From NCBI GenBank assembly GCA_031216915.1, contig CM062289.1, forward strand, positions 57,664,577 through 57,728,576: a stretch of DNA of 64,000 nucleotides, written 5' to 3'. The notes beneath the pieces were generated by a model. It did no database searches, had not been told where the DNA came from, and worked only from the letters and a program-made list of their open reading frames with translations. The translations under genes were made by a program, and so were the position numbers. Every line of letters begins with the position of its first letter. Positions within the stretch are counted from its first letter, which is position 1. Positions 43,065-53,709 of this stretch are shown piece by piece. Source of the DNA: Pictodentalium vernedei (taxonomy: Eukaryota > Mollusca > Scaphopoda > Dentaliida > Dentaliidae).

Positions 43065-43477
43065 CGAGAGCGGAACCGGCAGCTTGGTGGACTTGATGGC
43101 CTGAACAGGGTGGTAACACCAGCAAAGAAGCAAAGTGGGTTCGCACATACCTGACCGACTACCTGAGTAGTGAAGTTGGACCAGCGGACTGGCAGGATCA
43201 AGTCCGCTGAACAACAAGAGCACTGGCACTCCTAAAAACACCGGCCCTTTTCAGGGCCACCAAATCATTCACAAAGAGGAATTCTGTGTTAGCGTTTTGC
43301 GTATTTAAAAAAATAAATTAAAAAAAAATTATAAATAAAAATAAAATAATAAAATAAATATGACGAAGGAGTACCCCCAAAAAATGCCAAAATAATGAAA
43401 CCACAAATAAAATAAAATAACAAATAAAACTGTGAGAGCCCAATCCTTGTAATCTATAATGAACCTCTCTTCTTCTT

Positions 43478-43855
43478 CAAATAAAATAAAGTAAAACTTC
43501 TTTCTTCTCTAAAGCTTTTCTGTTAATTTTCTCTTTTTTGATAAAGAGCCCACTCCTTGCAGTCTCCTTGGGCTCTTTAGAAAAAAATGGAAAATTAACA
43601 GAGAAATGCTTTAACCCTTTACCTAACATGAAAAGCAGACGACACTTGCAAAAAAAATTCTTGAATAACTAAATTTTTTTATTTTTTGTCTCAAAAACAT
43701 AGGTTATGACCCTTCGTTGGAACGAGCTCGACGAGACAAAAATGAAAATATTTTGAAAATTAATTGGAGATTTTTGAGAGTAGCGCTGGCCGGTTTTGGC
43801 CGTTACGTTGGGTAAAGGGTTAGAGGAGAAAGAAGTTTTACTTTATTTTATTTGA
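43478..43855. repeat. Foldback split by a MITE, between the Harbinger genes
   Basis: AAATAAAATAAAGTAAAACT with TCTTTCTTCTCT at 43478-43510 is inverted at about 43823-43855. A shorter hairpin AAGAGCCCACTCC/GGGCTCTT is at 43545-43580. The family A MITE at 43615-43819 interrupts the right arm. Confidence 0.8.
43615..43819. mobile_element. Family A TTAA MITE, core partly deleted
   Basis: TTAA at 43611-43614 and TTAG at the right. CCCTTTACCTAACATG and CGTTGGGTAAAGGG ends. The right half of the core hairpin is missing, with GAGCTCGACGAGACAAAAATG at the junction. Confidence 0.85.
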
Positions 43856-43988
43856 ATAAAAGGAGAGTTTATTTATAGCTTACAAGGAGGGGGCCCTGTA
43901 TAAAAAAGGAACTATTTACTTTAAAAAGAAAGACATGTATTTGAGCCTTCAGAGGGAACTTTTATATTTTTATTTTGTTTTATTTTAT

Positions 43989-44916
43989 TTATTTATTTAT
44001 GTTTGTTTTTTTTTTTGCCTTCATTGACTGCGACTGTGTGGATGTAGCCTGTGTGGAGTCCTCTGCCTCCGAGTCGTCATCGTCTGCAACTACTCTCCTC
44101 CTTGCTGCCACCAGGTCAACATTCGCTGTGTGTGGTCTCACTCGGCTGTGCTCATCAAGGAATGCCCAGTCGTTGATCAGCTTCGCTCGATGGTCGGTCA
44201 GCACAACCGCCCCACTACCACTCTTCTTTTGGTCGGCTTGTTCATTCGACGCCTTCCGGTATTGAGTCCGCTGAGACCGATACCACTTCTCGGCGTGTCC
44301 TTTCTGCCCATCGAAGTACATCTCATCCTGCTCTGCCCAGAAATGTGTTTTTCTTATTGGCGTTCTTGAAGTCAGGCCGCTCCTTTATATACAGAAACTC
44401 TGCATCCCGGATCAGGTGTCTCAGTGCCTCGGCATCTTCCTCACTAATCTCATCACCCACAAGCACCTTAGGTTTGTATTCCCGCTTGCTGGGAGTCTTC
44501 TTGGCAGGAGTACTCTTTGCTGGAGTGCTGGTGGCAGCCGTTGTCTTTCTGGGAAGCTTCTCAGGCGTTGTCCCGACAATATCACTGTCAATAGGCTGTG
44601 GTGGTGGTGATGGTGGTGTGCCTGGTGGCTCACTTCGGCGCTTTCGGGAAGCAGGCGGCATTCCTTCCCCCCTACAGTCAGCTGGCCCTTTTCGTGGTGG
44701 GTGGACCTCTGCTTGTGTCTCGAAGGTGGTGGGGGTTGACACTGTCTCAACACGGATGGCAGTAGAAGTAGCAGTAGCAGGCTCAGGCTCTTGTGTTGTC
44801 TTCTTTGCCTTCTTCCTGGCGACTCGAGTTGGCTTCTTGGGTGGTGGTGGCATTGGATTCTTCTTGGTTGTAGTCTTGGTCTTTGCCATGATTACAGCAG
44901 GTGATGCTCTCTTCAA
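43989..44916 (-). pseudogene. Harbinger MADF/Myb-like DNA-binding protein, one frameshift
   Basis: The minus frame from 44916 starts MKRASPAVIMAKTKT, has a Lys/Pro/Thr-rich low-complexity region, then EFLYIKERPDFKNANKKNTF. It meets a stop near 44325. The next frame (from 44321) continues MYFDGQ, KGHAEKWYRSQRTQYRKA, KSGSGAVVLTDHRAKLI, FLDEH and a basic end. Together these form the MADF/SANT-like domain of the accessory protein that Harbinger elements need for nuclear import and end binding. A single-base indel in the middle of the domain breaks it, unless it is an assembly error. The low-complexity (ACC/TPAKSTPAKKTPSK) part is normal for the family. Confidence 0.82.
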
Positions 44917-45355
44917 ATGCCAGTTTACAACTGATCACACTGGATTTGCAGGCCTCCTGTTATTTGATCCAGTTCCCGCCAAAACTTATTTGCAGTCGCA
45001 AAGGATCGCACGTGACACTTCAGTGAGTCTGCAGTCAATTGCAAGACAACAGCAAATTACTCGCAAAGAGTAAATCCAGATCAAAGGATGGGACAGGAAA
45101 TTGTCTATGATTGCTTCGCGATCCAATCGCAAAGGATCGCGAAGGAATCGCCCGCTGTCTGAATACAGTTTTAAGGCATGACCAGAAGGCAGTCATTCCA
45201 GACGCATAGCCAAGGGAGATGCAACAGGTGCGAACACACCTCCCCACAAAATTGGAATTCCACTCGAGGGACTATCTCCCATTTGTGATTTGGGAATTTT
45301 GATAAAAAGGGGCCACGTCACTTACCGCAATACATCGTACTCTATGTGGCTTAAG

Positions 45356-46146
45356 CCTCTGTTACATCTTTACGATTTTTTGTAGGAATGTCCAAGAAAT
45401 GCCACGAATTCAAATTTCCACGATTGACAGCGATTTTTGTAAAAAAATCGCCTTGAATTGGCTTCTCTCATGACTTTACACAACCTTAACACGACCTTCA
45501 TACGAACTTGTACGGTCCATCATGCCTGTGGTAAGAATCTACTATGATTTTTCAAGTCGATTCAATACGAGTCGATACGAACTTGTACGGTGCTCGCAGG
45601 ACACCTTATTATTTTAAATACCATTTTTTAATTTTTTAAAAAACATTTCAACAGAACAATATCATGTGACCCCTCTTTGGAACGAGCTCGTTCCAAAGAG
45701 GGGTCACATGATATGGTTTTGTTGAAATTTTTCGAAAAATAATATTTTTTCAGCTGCTGAATTTGCATATTACGCGGGCGGATGCGGGCGATTTGTTGGG
45801 TAAAGGGTTAATAGATCTTACTAGTTCTTAGTGAATCTTGACGTTACTATACTGGCCAAGAGCGTACGAATACTCACGAACACTCAAGAATACCCAAGAA
45901 TACCCCATACGGTTTAGTACGGTCTAGTACGACAGCGGTACGACGCGGTACGGAATTGAAAATCGCACGATGGGGTACAAAAGTTTTAAACAGATTAAAA
46001 CTTTCGTACGCGTATGCCGACCAACCAAGAATACTCAAGAATGATCACGAAGTAGTACGAATTTCAGTACGGATATCCAGGATTGTCCACGATTTTTTAT
46101 GTCGTAGAAGATCGTGTAAAAAAATCGCAAAGATTTAGTCACAAAG
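45356..46146. mobile_element. MITE with CTCTGTTACATCTTTACGAT ends (about 790 bp)
   Basis: The left end CTCTGTTACATCTTTACGAT and right ATCGCAAAGATTTAGTCACAAAGAG are imperfectly inverted. The interior is rich in TACGAACTTGTACGG and AGAATACCCAAGAATACC words. A family A variant is inserted at 45608-45807. The class is unproved. Confidence 0.6.
45608..45807. mobile_element. Family A TTAA MITE variant (A')
   Basis: The right end GTTGGGTAAAGGG is flanked by TTAA. The core hairpin GACCCCTCTTTGGAACGAGC has different arms (AACATTTCAACAGAACAATATCATG). The left end is eroded. The partial copy at 21369 is the same variant. Confidence 0.75.
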
Positions 46147-46221
46147 AGTATGATTTATCAAGATAAGTTGCTTGAAAACATAAATGATCTTGTTTTTGTA
46201 TAGTTTCTTGGAAAAACCAAG

Positions 46222-46284
46222 GCAGCACTTCGATACTTTTTTGTAGCCTCGGCTATAAAAAGAGTATCAAAGTGCCTAAGCATT
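46222..46284. repeat. Short hairpin
   Basis: AGGCAGCACTTCGATACTTTTTTG pairs with AAAAAGAGTATCAAAGTGCCT around GCCTCGGC. Confidence 0.8.
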
Positions 46285-46379
46285 TAAAAAAAATTAGCTG
46301 CATAGCCCTGGTGGTACTGGCCTTATATGTTGCATCGAGCTAATCGATGTTTAATTTCTACCAGAGTCACATATCAGAA

Positions 46380-46560
46380 TTAGGCAATATATACACAGAA
46401 CGACACACGCGTGTGAATGGGTTAATCGATATGGCACAAGTGCCAGCGCGGAAGGATAAAACGAGAGGCCACAGGCCTCGAGTTTTATCCTTCCGCGAGC
46501 ACAAGTGCCATATCGATTAACCCATTCACACGCGTGTGTTGTTTTGTGTTTATTACATGC
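46380..46560. repeat. Long palindrome of repeat family D
   Basis: Arms ACACACGCGTGTGAATGGGT and TAATCGATATGGCACAAGTG reach to GAGAGGCCACAGGCCTCGAG at the centre, near 46470. Arms of about 80 bases are close to perfect. Related decayed arms lie at 53905-53990 and 54485-54560. Confidence 0.87.
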
Positions 46561-46668
46561 CTTCCCGTCTATAAAAACAATTATTAGAAGGGCACTCAGC
46601 AATTCATTTGATAACTATCAACGAAAACAGCCAAATTTGCAAGGGGAACCTGTGTTACTATTTCATCC

Positions 46669-47180
46669 GCTGAGTTCCAATGTGTTCTATGTGCCTACTG
46701 GCACATAGAACACATTGGAACTCAGGTGACGATTTTTAGCTATCCCTGGAACTCAAGGGACGATTTTTAGCTATCTCTGGAACTCAGGGGACGATTTTTA
46801 GCTATCCCTGGAACTCGAGGGACGATTTTTAGCTATCTCTGGAACTCAGGGGACGATTTTTAGCTATCCCTGGAACTCAGGGGACGATTTTTAGCTATCC
46901 CTGGAACTCAAGGGACGATTTTTAGCTATCCCTGGAACTCAGGGGACGATTTTTAGCTATCCCTGGAACTCAGGGGATGATTTTTAGCTATCCCTGGAAC
47001 TCAGGGGACGATTTTTAGCTATCCCTGGAACTCAAGGGACGATTTTTAGCTATCCCTGGAACTCAGGGGACGATTTTTAGCTATCCCTGGAACTCAGGGG
47101 ATGATTTTTAGCTATCCCTGGAACTCAGGGGACGATTTTTAGCTATCCCTGGAACTCAGGGGACGATTTTTAGCTATCAC
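46669..47180 (+). repeat. 31-bp minisatellite, about 15 copies, seeded in family D
   Basis: The unit GGAACTCAGGGGACGATTTT plus TAGCTATCCCT is repeated with very few changes from about 46719 to 47177. It starts right after a palindrome, AGTTCCAATGTGTTCTATGTGCC and its complement (46669-46728). Single-copy relatives of one unit at 53755-53775, 54690-54715 and 62010-62035 show the array grew from an element segment. Confidence 0.95.
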
Positions 47181-47625
47181 TAGCGATTCAAACTGCAATT
47201 GCGGTGAATGATTTGTAGAAATTTTCAGCGAAATTTCGCTTCTTTTTTAAAATAGTCCGTCAACTATTTCCGTTCCGCACATATGTGCGGAACAGATTTT
47301 AGTTTTCCGCATGTTTTAGTGTTGCTGTAGATGGGGATTTCAAAGAGCAGGCATGTAATAAATATATATGTGTGTGTAGAAATATTTGGAGAATAAAATA
47401 TGCCCCTTAACTTCAGCGATCTACTGTGTATATATTTTTTCATAGAATAGTGCAAAAGTGCCTATATTTTACATCCTAAACATTCACATAATATTTTCCC
47501 AGATGCTACCACTGAGTATCATTTGAAACTAATTTTTCAAAATTTTCGGTGATCGTCGATCGCCACTTAGCGCCACCACCCCCCCCCCCACCCCCCCCCC
47601 ACCCCCCCAAAAAAAAAAAAATCCT
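47181..47625. other. Remainder of family D copy and C/A runs
   Basis: TAGCGATTCAAACTGCAATTGCG through GTAGATGGGGATT matches 54710-54860. C runs and an A run at 47577-47622. Confidence 0.6.
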
Positions 47626-47631
47626 GGCTAT

Positions 47632-47890
47632 GCGCAAGCCAGAAAATAAGCAATCTGTCATTTGCAGAATGAGGTTCCCAAAGGGCGAATTAGCTGATGC
47701 TATCCCATACAGTGGGTAAATTTATCCTCTGGGTACGTCTTTCTGTTTAGGTTTGAGACCCTGATTCAGATTGAGGTTCCCATTGGGTAAATGCAGTGAT
47801 GCTACCCTGCTGTGCAGGGTATCATCACCAAATTCACCCTCTGGGGATCTCATTTGGCAGAGGACAGTCTGCTTTTTTCTGGCTTGGCTA
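47632..47890. mobile_element. MITE with AGCCAGAAAA ends
   Basis: CAAGCCAGAAAATAAGCAATC and GCAGAATGAG on the left are inverted on the right (CTCATTTGGCAGAGG...CTTTTTTCTGGCTTGG). The centre has a GATGCTACCCTGCTGTGCAGGG hairpin. Confidence 0.75.
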
Positions 47891-48226
47891 CACGCCTGCA
47901 TTTCCCATAATGTACAATTTTGCAATTTTGTTGCTAGCTCTTATTTGTATTTGTATAGTGTGAAACAGAATGAAATGAATTTAATTGTATTGAAATACCA
48001 AGTCAGCTACGCTCCCTCCTCCCCCCCCCCCCCCCCCCATCAGATCCGATGTGATTCTCTCGGAATTCGATTGGATTCAATCTCCTTTGCCAGATTCAGT
48101 TGGAAATTGGATTCGATCCGAAGTTTGAGATTTGCAATGCCCTCGCTCAGTCTTGTACTAATTTACATAAAAGTTCTTGTTGAGATTTAGGAAAGTATCT
48201 CAGCTCTATTTTAGTTTTAAACTTAC

Positions 48227-48397
48227 TTTTCCCAGTCTGGCAAATATATAGCTGTTTGCCCATGCAATCAAATGATTTCCATTTTTTAGTATTCGAATAA
48301 ATGTTGATGCAATATTGTTTATCGGTAGCATTGATTGGTTCATTCGTATCCCAGTTCACGTAGTCCATAGGAGTTCCATCGATCCATTCAAATCCAC
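48227..48397 (-). CDS. Mannose receptor-like gene, second half of the last C-type lectin domain
   Basis: The exon lies between an acceptor (TTTTTTGATTCAG|GT) and a consensus donor (AAAA|GTAAGT). It encodes GGFEWIDGTPMDYVNWDTNE, then QYCINIY, KKWKSFDC and QLYICQTGK: the second half of a C-type lectin domain with three of its cysteines. The junction codons fit the exon at 56818-57093 (phase 1, ...RTG|GFEW) and the transmembrane exon at 26815-27044 (phase 1). The EPN-type calcium motif reads EPI and the WND motif reads WKS, so calcium-dependent sugar binding by this domain is doubtful. Confidence 0.87.
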
Positions 48398-48907
48398 CTG
48401 AATCAAAAAAACAATGCAACGAAACTGAAACGAAGCATCAATGATTTAATTTGGGATCTGTGAGGACACCAGGCCTGGATATAAAGGGCTTATGTCGTAA
48501 ACCCGTTGGTAGGTTACGCAAAACAAATTACGGTAACAACCCATAGGGAAAGGGTGTTGTGATGCTTCTTCGCAGTCTCTATTTTTACTTTGCCAGCCAT
48601 GCTGTTTTACATCTTAACGGGATTTCCACCAGAATAAATGTCGACAACTAACGCGAGATCTGGCCGAAGCGAGATCAAACGTTATTTGTTATTTATTCTG
48701 GCGAAAATTCTTTTAAGATGGAAAACGTGCAAGATTAGCAATTTATTAAAGTTATGTTGTACTACATTGTCGTAACATGTAGTTCATTCTTGTATTGTAC
48801 AATTCACGAAACCCACACGTAACCTAAGCGGTCGTTCGAGTGTTATTTTCCGGTTCTGGAATATTTTCGTCTGGATTGGGGTCTCAGTTTCCAGGCTATA
48901 TTTGATA
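48398..48907. other. Intron sequence, no further feature
   Basis: Short inverted words (CTTAACGGGATTTCCACCAG... / TTTATTCTGGCGAAAATTC... at 48610-48720) suggest a decayed foldback. Confidence 0.45.
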
Positions 48908-49164
48908 CAGTACGTGGAGAGTGTATTATCACTAAATCGCCCGCAGAGTGGAGATTCCACCCAAGCAATAATTGCAAATTTGTTGCAAAGCATAACCAGC
49001 AAAAGCAAAGTTTCAGCCAATGGACCTCCGGGTTAAACCCGGAGGTCCATTGGCTGAAACATTGCTTGTGTTTTCTGTCGATATGTACAAAATTTGAAAG
49101 TTATAGCTTGGGTGATATTTCCACTCTGCGGGTGATTTAGTTACAATCCACTCTCCACGTACTG
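48908..49164 (+). mobile_element. Tc1/mariner-like MITE, family C2
   Basis: CAGTACGTGGAGAGTG ends flanked by TA. The centre CCAATGGACCTCCGGGTTAA is a perfect palindrome. Confidence 0.92.
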
Positions 49165-49573
49165 TACCTGGAAACATGTCAAACACACGGTAGGTTTGTA
49201 GTACTTGAATGGGTGTATGCATTACTTCATACAAAAGTCGAGATTATATTTATCAATTGAATGTCAGGAATATTATTTTACTGCTATTAAACATTCTTCA
49301 CCCCTGCATAACATTTCGACATTCTGAGACAAAAGATACTGTGATATTTAACCCTTCGTCCCCATGCAGGCACAAACGGCCCCTGTTTTCACTGCTTTGA
49401 AACAGTTGCCCCTACTGTCTTGTTCATTGAGAACTCAACTGGAAGGCTGCATTTATTTTCATAATGGTTTTGTCTGTAGATGCAGCCGACAATGTGGTAT
49501 AACCTCCATTAAGACATCTGTAGCTGTGTACATGTATGTAACGTAGTAATAAATATAGTTATCGAACAACAAG

Positions 49574-49802
49574 GAACCAATACTATAAAACTTTTACAAT
49601 TGTATTTTCTAGAATTGTATTTTTTACCAATTAATAAAACTAATTAAAATAAATCATTAGCTTTTTAAAAGATATGTCCATTTGCCAACTGACAAATTGC
49701 CACATCTTTGAAAATACTAATGGTCCATTTAAACCCATTTAAAGGCGTAACTAGAAAATACAATTCTAGAGAATACAATTGTAAAAGTTTTATAGTATTA
49801 GC
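49574..49802. mobile_element. MITE with TACTATAAAACTTTTACAAT ends
   Basis: TACTATAAAACTTTTACAAT and TGTATTTTCTAGAATTGTAT on the left are inverted at 49755-49800. AT-rich loop. No clear target duplication. Confidence 0.83.
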
Positions 49803-50120
49803 CCAAGAATGTATTTTCCCAAATCCAAATCTGTCCTGAGAGTAGCAACCGCATGTGCGATAATTCAGAAACAGAACGTTTTTTTTCTATCTTAAACTAT
49901 TTACACATGAAGAAGCAACCGTCTTTGGGCATATATCGTCGAGTCCATTGGGACAACGGTGACGTAAAGATTTTTGATAGTAATTAAATGACAAATAGAT
50001 CACCAACTCAACAAAATAAATTTGACTAGACCATTTGGCCATTACGATATTTTTATATAGGCCTACCATGCATTAAACCTGAAAACTAAACCAAAGACGC
50101 ACACAGCTGAAACTCTACTA

Positions 50121-50435
50121 CAGTTAAAATTAGAAGTCATGTCTGTGAACTGTGCGCTTATCTAGGCTTAATCGTGCGTAGGAAATGCGCGCAATTGTCA
50201 TATCGAATGGCATCCAAAGCACGGAAGGTTCTCCTGGTTACTCATAACAAACACAGGCAATATTTCTGCCAATGGACCTCCGGGTTACCCGTAGGTCCAT
50301 TGGCTGAAACATTGCTTGTGCACAGGCCATATGTACAGAATTTGATAGACTTACTATGGTCCTAACGCGTAGATTAACGCACAGATCGACGTGCTATCTG
50401 TGTGCATTTCATGACAGGACTTCTAGTTTTAACTG
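50121..50435 (+). mobile_element. Tc1/mariner-like MITE, family C1
   Basis: CAGTTAAAATTAGAAGTCAT left and complement right, both flanked by TA. The core palindrome has small changes (CCCGTAGGTCC). Confidence 0.9.
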
Positions 50436-50625
50436 TATAAACGGGGTTATAGTATCCATAGAATAACGAATGGAGCATACACAGTACAGAAACGCATTAC
50501 CCTTATTATTATGACATTATTATCTTCATTCATAAAAAAATCAACTCACAGACTCCAAATAATTGTCAAAATATACGGGGATAAATCAAGATAGGGAGGA
50601 ATATTGTAAGATAAATTGTTTATTA

Positions 50626-50776
50626 CCACAGTGTGGGTTTTTCGAGATGGTGTATTGAAGTCTCGAACTCGTCTTTGTGTCATACATCGACTTGTCCAAA
50701 CGGTCTCGACGATATATGCCCAGGGACGAATTCTCGACTTCAATACAGCATCTAACAAACCCACACTGTGGTAAGA
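50626..50776. repeat. Palindrome with ACCACAGTGTGGGTTT arms
   Basis: Arms of about 60 bases, imperfect, with a CAAACGGTCTCGACGATATA loop region. Part of the segmental duplication. Confidence 0.78.
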
Positions 50777-51045
50777 CCCTTATGTATTGAGGGTAGCAAC
50801 CACACGTGCGATCATTCGATGCAGAAAAAGAATGTGTTTTAGCTGCACTATTATTACACATGTTGAGGTCACCATTTTTGATAACAATTAAATGATAAAT
50901 AAATCATCAGCTCAACGAAATATATTTGATAACATCTTTCTTTTCAATGATGATATCTTTAGATACCATGCGTTAAACATGAAAAGTAAAACGAAACAAG
51001 CCAAGACCAATACCTGGTCTGGACCTGCGTCGCTGCATGCAATTG

Positions 51046-51350
51046 AGTCGGCAAACAGGAAGTGGCTGTACGGAATATCTGAAAATTGCATACACGATAC
51101 AACTGATCATTATCAGGCTCCAGATGAAATATAAAATCAATCCCTTGCATAGAAGCCGAGAAAAGTTTGACGAAAAATTTCAATGTTCAGTGGGAATAGT
51201 AAAATTTCAAAGTATCGGCAAACAGGAAGTGGCTGCACGGCAGATCTGAAAATTGCTTACACGATACAACTCATCGTTATGAAGCAGCAGACCAAATATA
51301 AAATCATTCCCTTTCATAGAAGCCAAGGACATTTTGACGGAAAAAGTGTT
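51046..51350 (+). repeat. Tandem duplication of about 167 bp
   Basis: TCGGCAAACAGGAAGTGGCTG occurs at 51048 and 51215. The following ATCTGAAAATTGC(A/T)TACACG, ATATAAAATCA and CATAGAAGCC words also recur. Confidence 0.88.
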
Positions 51351-52214
51351 TCGGACGGGCTGATAAACGGACTGACGGACGGATGGACGGAGTCGAGCGG
51401 TTACTAGACCTGCTCTGCCACTGGCGACGCAGGTAAAAATACAGAACTGGAACACTGCTTTAAACTTTAGTGGTTATAGTACCAGTAGAACAATGAATTG
51501 GGATTACATCATGCATGGCACAAGAACGTAATACCTTATTGTCATGATCTTCATTCATAAAAGATCAGTTCTTAGACTCTGAATGACTGTCAAAACAGGG
51601 GCAGTTAAAAAATGTACCCAGTCCCTTCACCACGAGAATAAGTTAAGAAAATATTAAAACAAGGTTGCATATGTAGCATTTAAATTTTTTTTTTATAATA
51701 GCCGCATTATATTTTTAAACGCAAAAACTCAATTCAATTCAAAATCAGCTGATCGAATACAGTGTATTTCGTTGAAATTGAATGACTTTGAGAATGACTG
51801 TCAATGAGACTGGATTTCTTGGAGAATTCTAAACCACCTATAGCAACAGTGGTTGTGTATTTAATAAATAGGTCGATATTGAAATGAAGAGTTGTGAGTT
51901 TCTTCTGGGGAGGGGGGTGATAGTGTAAGAGAAAATGGTTAGCAACACCCGTTTCTGAGGTGGTATTTTGAAGTCTTACTCTCGTCTGTGGGTCATATAT
52001 TTCGGACTCGTCTATATCTTGCCCAGAAATGAGGTCTCTGAAATCCTGAGGGTGCTAATAGTTGTCGTAAAAATAATCTGCGGCTTTATGGGTTACATTA
52101 GATTTTCAAAATCTATGAACAAAATTGTCAAAATCTATAAACCAAATGTTCTGTCTGAGAATCATTTTACACGGAGGCAGGCCCTTATTTCAAACTTTTC
52201 ACAGAAGCACAATA

Positions 52215-52940
52215 CATAACTCCGGTGAGAGGGCTGTGATTTTCAGTCAAGTCTTAGTTGCGTCTATAGACACATAAAACACTAAAAGAATCCTGTTAAG
52301 GCAACCAAGACTTGGCTAGACATCACTGCTAAGCAACTGGACAAGTACAAGTTGTAGTCAAGAGAGAATTCAGGTCCTGCTGACAATAGGCAAAACACCT
52401 GGGCAGTGATTTCTAGTCTGGTCTTGACTTCATTAACCCTTTAACTTCGACAGTTGCAAAACAAATTCTTCATTAACTATTTTTTTTCATTTTTTGTCTC
52501 AAAAACATAGGTTATGACCCCTCTTTGGAGCGAGCTCGATGAGCTCGTTCCAAAGAGGGGTCATAACCTATGTTTTTGAGAAAAAAATGAAAAAAGTAAT
52601 GAATATTAATTGCCGATTTTTGTGAAGAGCGCTGGTCGGTTTTTACCGTTACATTAGATAAAGGGTTAACAGGCAGCCAAGACTTGATTGCAAATCACTG
52701 CTGAGCAATTGGACATGTACAGGTTCTAGTCTAGTGGGAATTCAGGACAGCTGCCCAGTCCACTGAGGTTTAACAAAACTGGAAAGAAAATCAGTCACAT
52801 CTTTCATGAAAATGAGCCTTTCAGCTGTTATCAAGCCTCAACAATGTAGGAAAATTTGAAAATTCAGACGATATCCGTATTCAACGATTGGTTCGATTCG
52901 GTATTGGTTCGGTTTTCTTTTTGGTATATTGCCCACCTGT
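52215..52940 (+). repeat. Dispersed repeat J with inserted MITE
   Basis: AGTCAAGTCTT...GCAACCAAGACTTGGCT (52235-52310) and GGGCAGTGATTTCTAGTCTG...CAGCCAAGACTTG (52405-52690) are two diverged units. The second, with GGACATGTACAGGTT and GGTTCGATTCGGT, matches 60605-60950. Confidence 0.75.
52437..52665. mobile_element. Family A TTAA MITE with confirmed duplication
   Basis: CCCTTTAACTTCGACAG and ATAAAGGG ends, flanked by TTAA at 52433-52436 and 52666-52669. The homologous unoccupied site at 60640-60643 has a single TTAA, which proves the duplication. The core hairpin CCTCTTTGGAGCGAGCTCG is complete. Confidence 0.93.
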
Positions 52941-52949
52941 ATTACGATC

Positions 52950-53235
52950 TCAGCCAGGGGTAACTACATTGTGCTCTTGGGCTAGGCACATAATTCCGAT
53001 TGTCCACGTGGGGCACGGTGGCGCTATGTACCAAGGCACACCGCACGTCGAAGGTGCACTTATCTTCAACAAATGCTAACCCTGCTTGTGTGGAGTTAGT
53101 ATTTTGCGGAGTCTGGCAGTTGCTCGCCGATGCTCGGTGGTTCTCTCCGGGTAGTCCAGCTTCCTCCACTGTCAGACACGCGGTGATCCTGGGTGTCGAA
53201 AGTGTGATGAACTCCAATAAATAAATAAATAAATT
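52950..53235 (+). mobile_element. SINE family B, decayed
   Basis: TTGTGCTCTTGGGCTAGGCAC, CACGTCGAAGGTGCACTTAT, AACCCTGCTTGTGTGGAGTT and an (AAAT)n tail. The head is eroded. Confidence 0.85.
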
Positions 53236-53705
53236 TTAAGGCTTCTGGGCAGGCTTTTTTTTTAATTTGAAAAGGAAAAGGGGGTAAAAGGTGAGGTAAT
53301 ACTTTTTTCATATTGCTTCAGGAAGCTCCAGGTAGGTCTAAAATGTATCTTTAGGTATGCACATTGTTGTCATGTTTGATAAAGATCCCTGACTGGACAT
53401 CAAAAGAGAGTAAGAAATCCATTTAATTATTTAAGGTTTTGTAAGGGTGCCAACTGACATATTTCTAACTGACAAAATAAAGCGAGAAAAGTAAGCATAC
53501 ATTAGAGCCATTGGATGCATCAAATTTCGATTCGATTCATCAACGATTCGGTTCGATTCGATTCCAATCGAGCTTATCCGAAAATTTTCGAATCTTCTAG
53601 ATATTCTTATAATCTTACCAAATGTCTGAGAATGTCAAATTGTTGAATGACTAGTTTTAAATTGAAGCAAAATTTTAATATAATTTTCTGCAAATCGTGC
53701 ACTAC
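53236..53705. other. No gene recognised
   Basis: TTCGATTCGATTC words near 53525-53580 recall hAT MITE interiors. No clear borders. Confidence 0.4.
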
Positions 53706-53709
53706 AATT

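Larger units (their letters stand above)
41686..45170 (+). mobile_element. PIF/Harbinger DNA transposon, 3.5 kb
   Basis: The left end CGTGTTCACACATCC with GGCGATTGCTTTGCGATTG matches the reverse complement of the right end (CTGTATTCAGACAGC, GGCGATTCCTTCGCGATCC). Flanking TTA/TAA is compatible with the 3-bp duplication of this superfamily, but the exact border is uncertain by 1-3 bases. It holds a plus-strand transposase and a minus-strand MADF/Myb-like gene, convergent, the usual Harbinger pair. A family A MITE sits between the two genes. Confidence 0.85.
49840..52010 (+). repeat. Diverged tandem segmental duplication of about 1 kb
   Basis: 49845-50090 (GTAGCAACCGCATGTGCGAT, TTTTTGATAGTAATTAAATGA) matches 50790-50995. 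50455-50575 (ATTATCTTCATTCATAAAA, ACAGACTCC) matches 51480-51600. 50630-50720 (TATTGAAGTCTCGAACTCGTC) matches 51955-52020. The first unit carries the C1 MITE at 50121-50435, absent from the second, so the duplication is older than that insertion or the MITE was not duplicated. Confidence 0.7.

Noticed and set aside
46719..47177. CRISPR-like array
   Set aside because: Units are directly adjacent 31-bp copies without spacers, in a eukaryotic context: a minisatellite.
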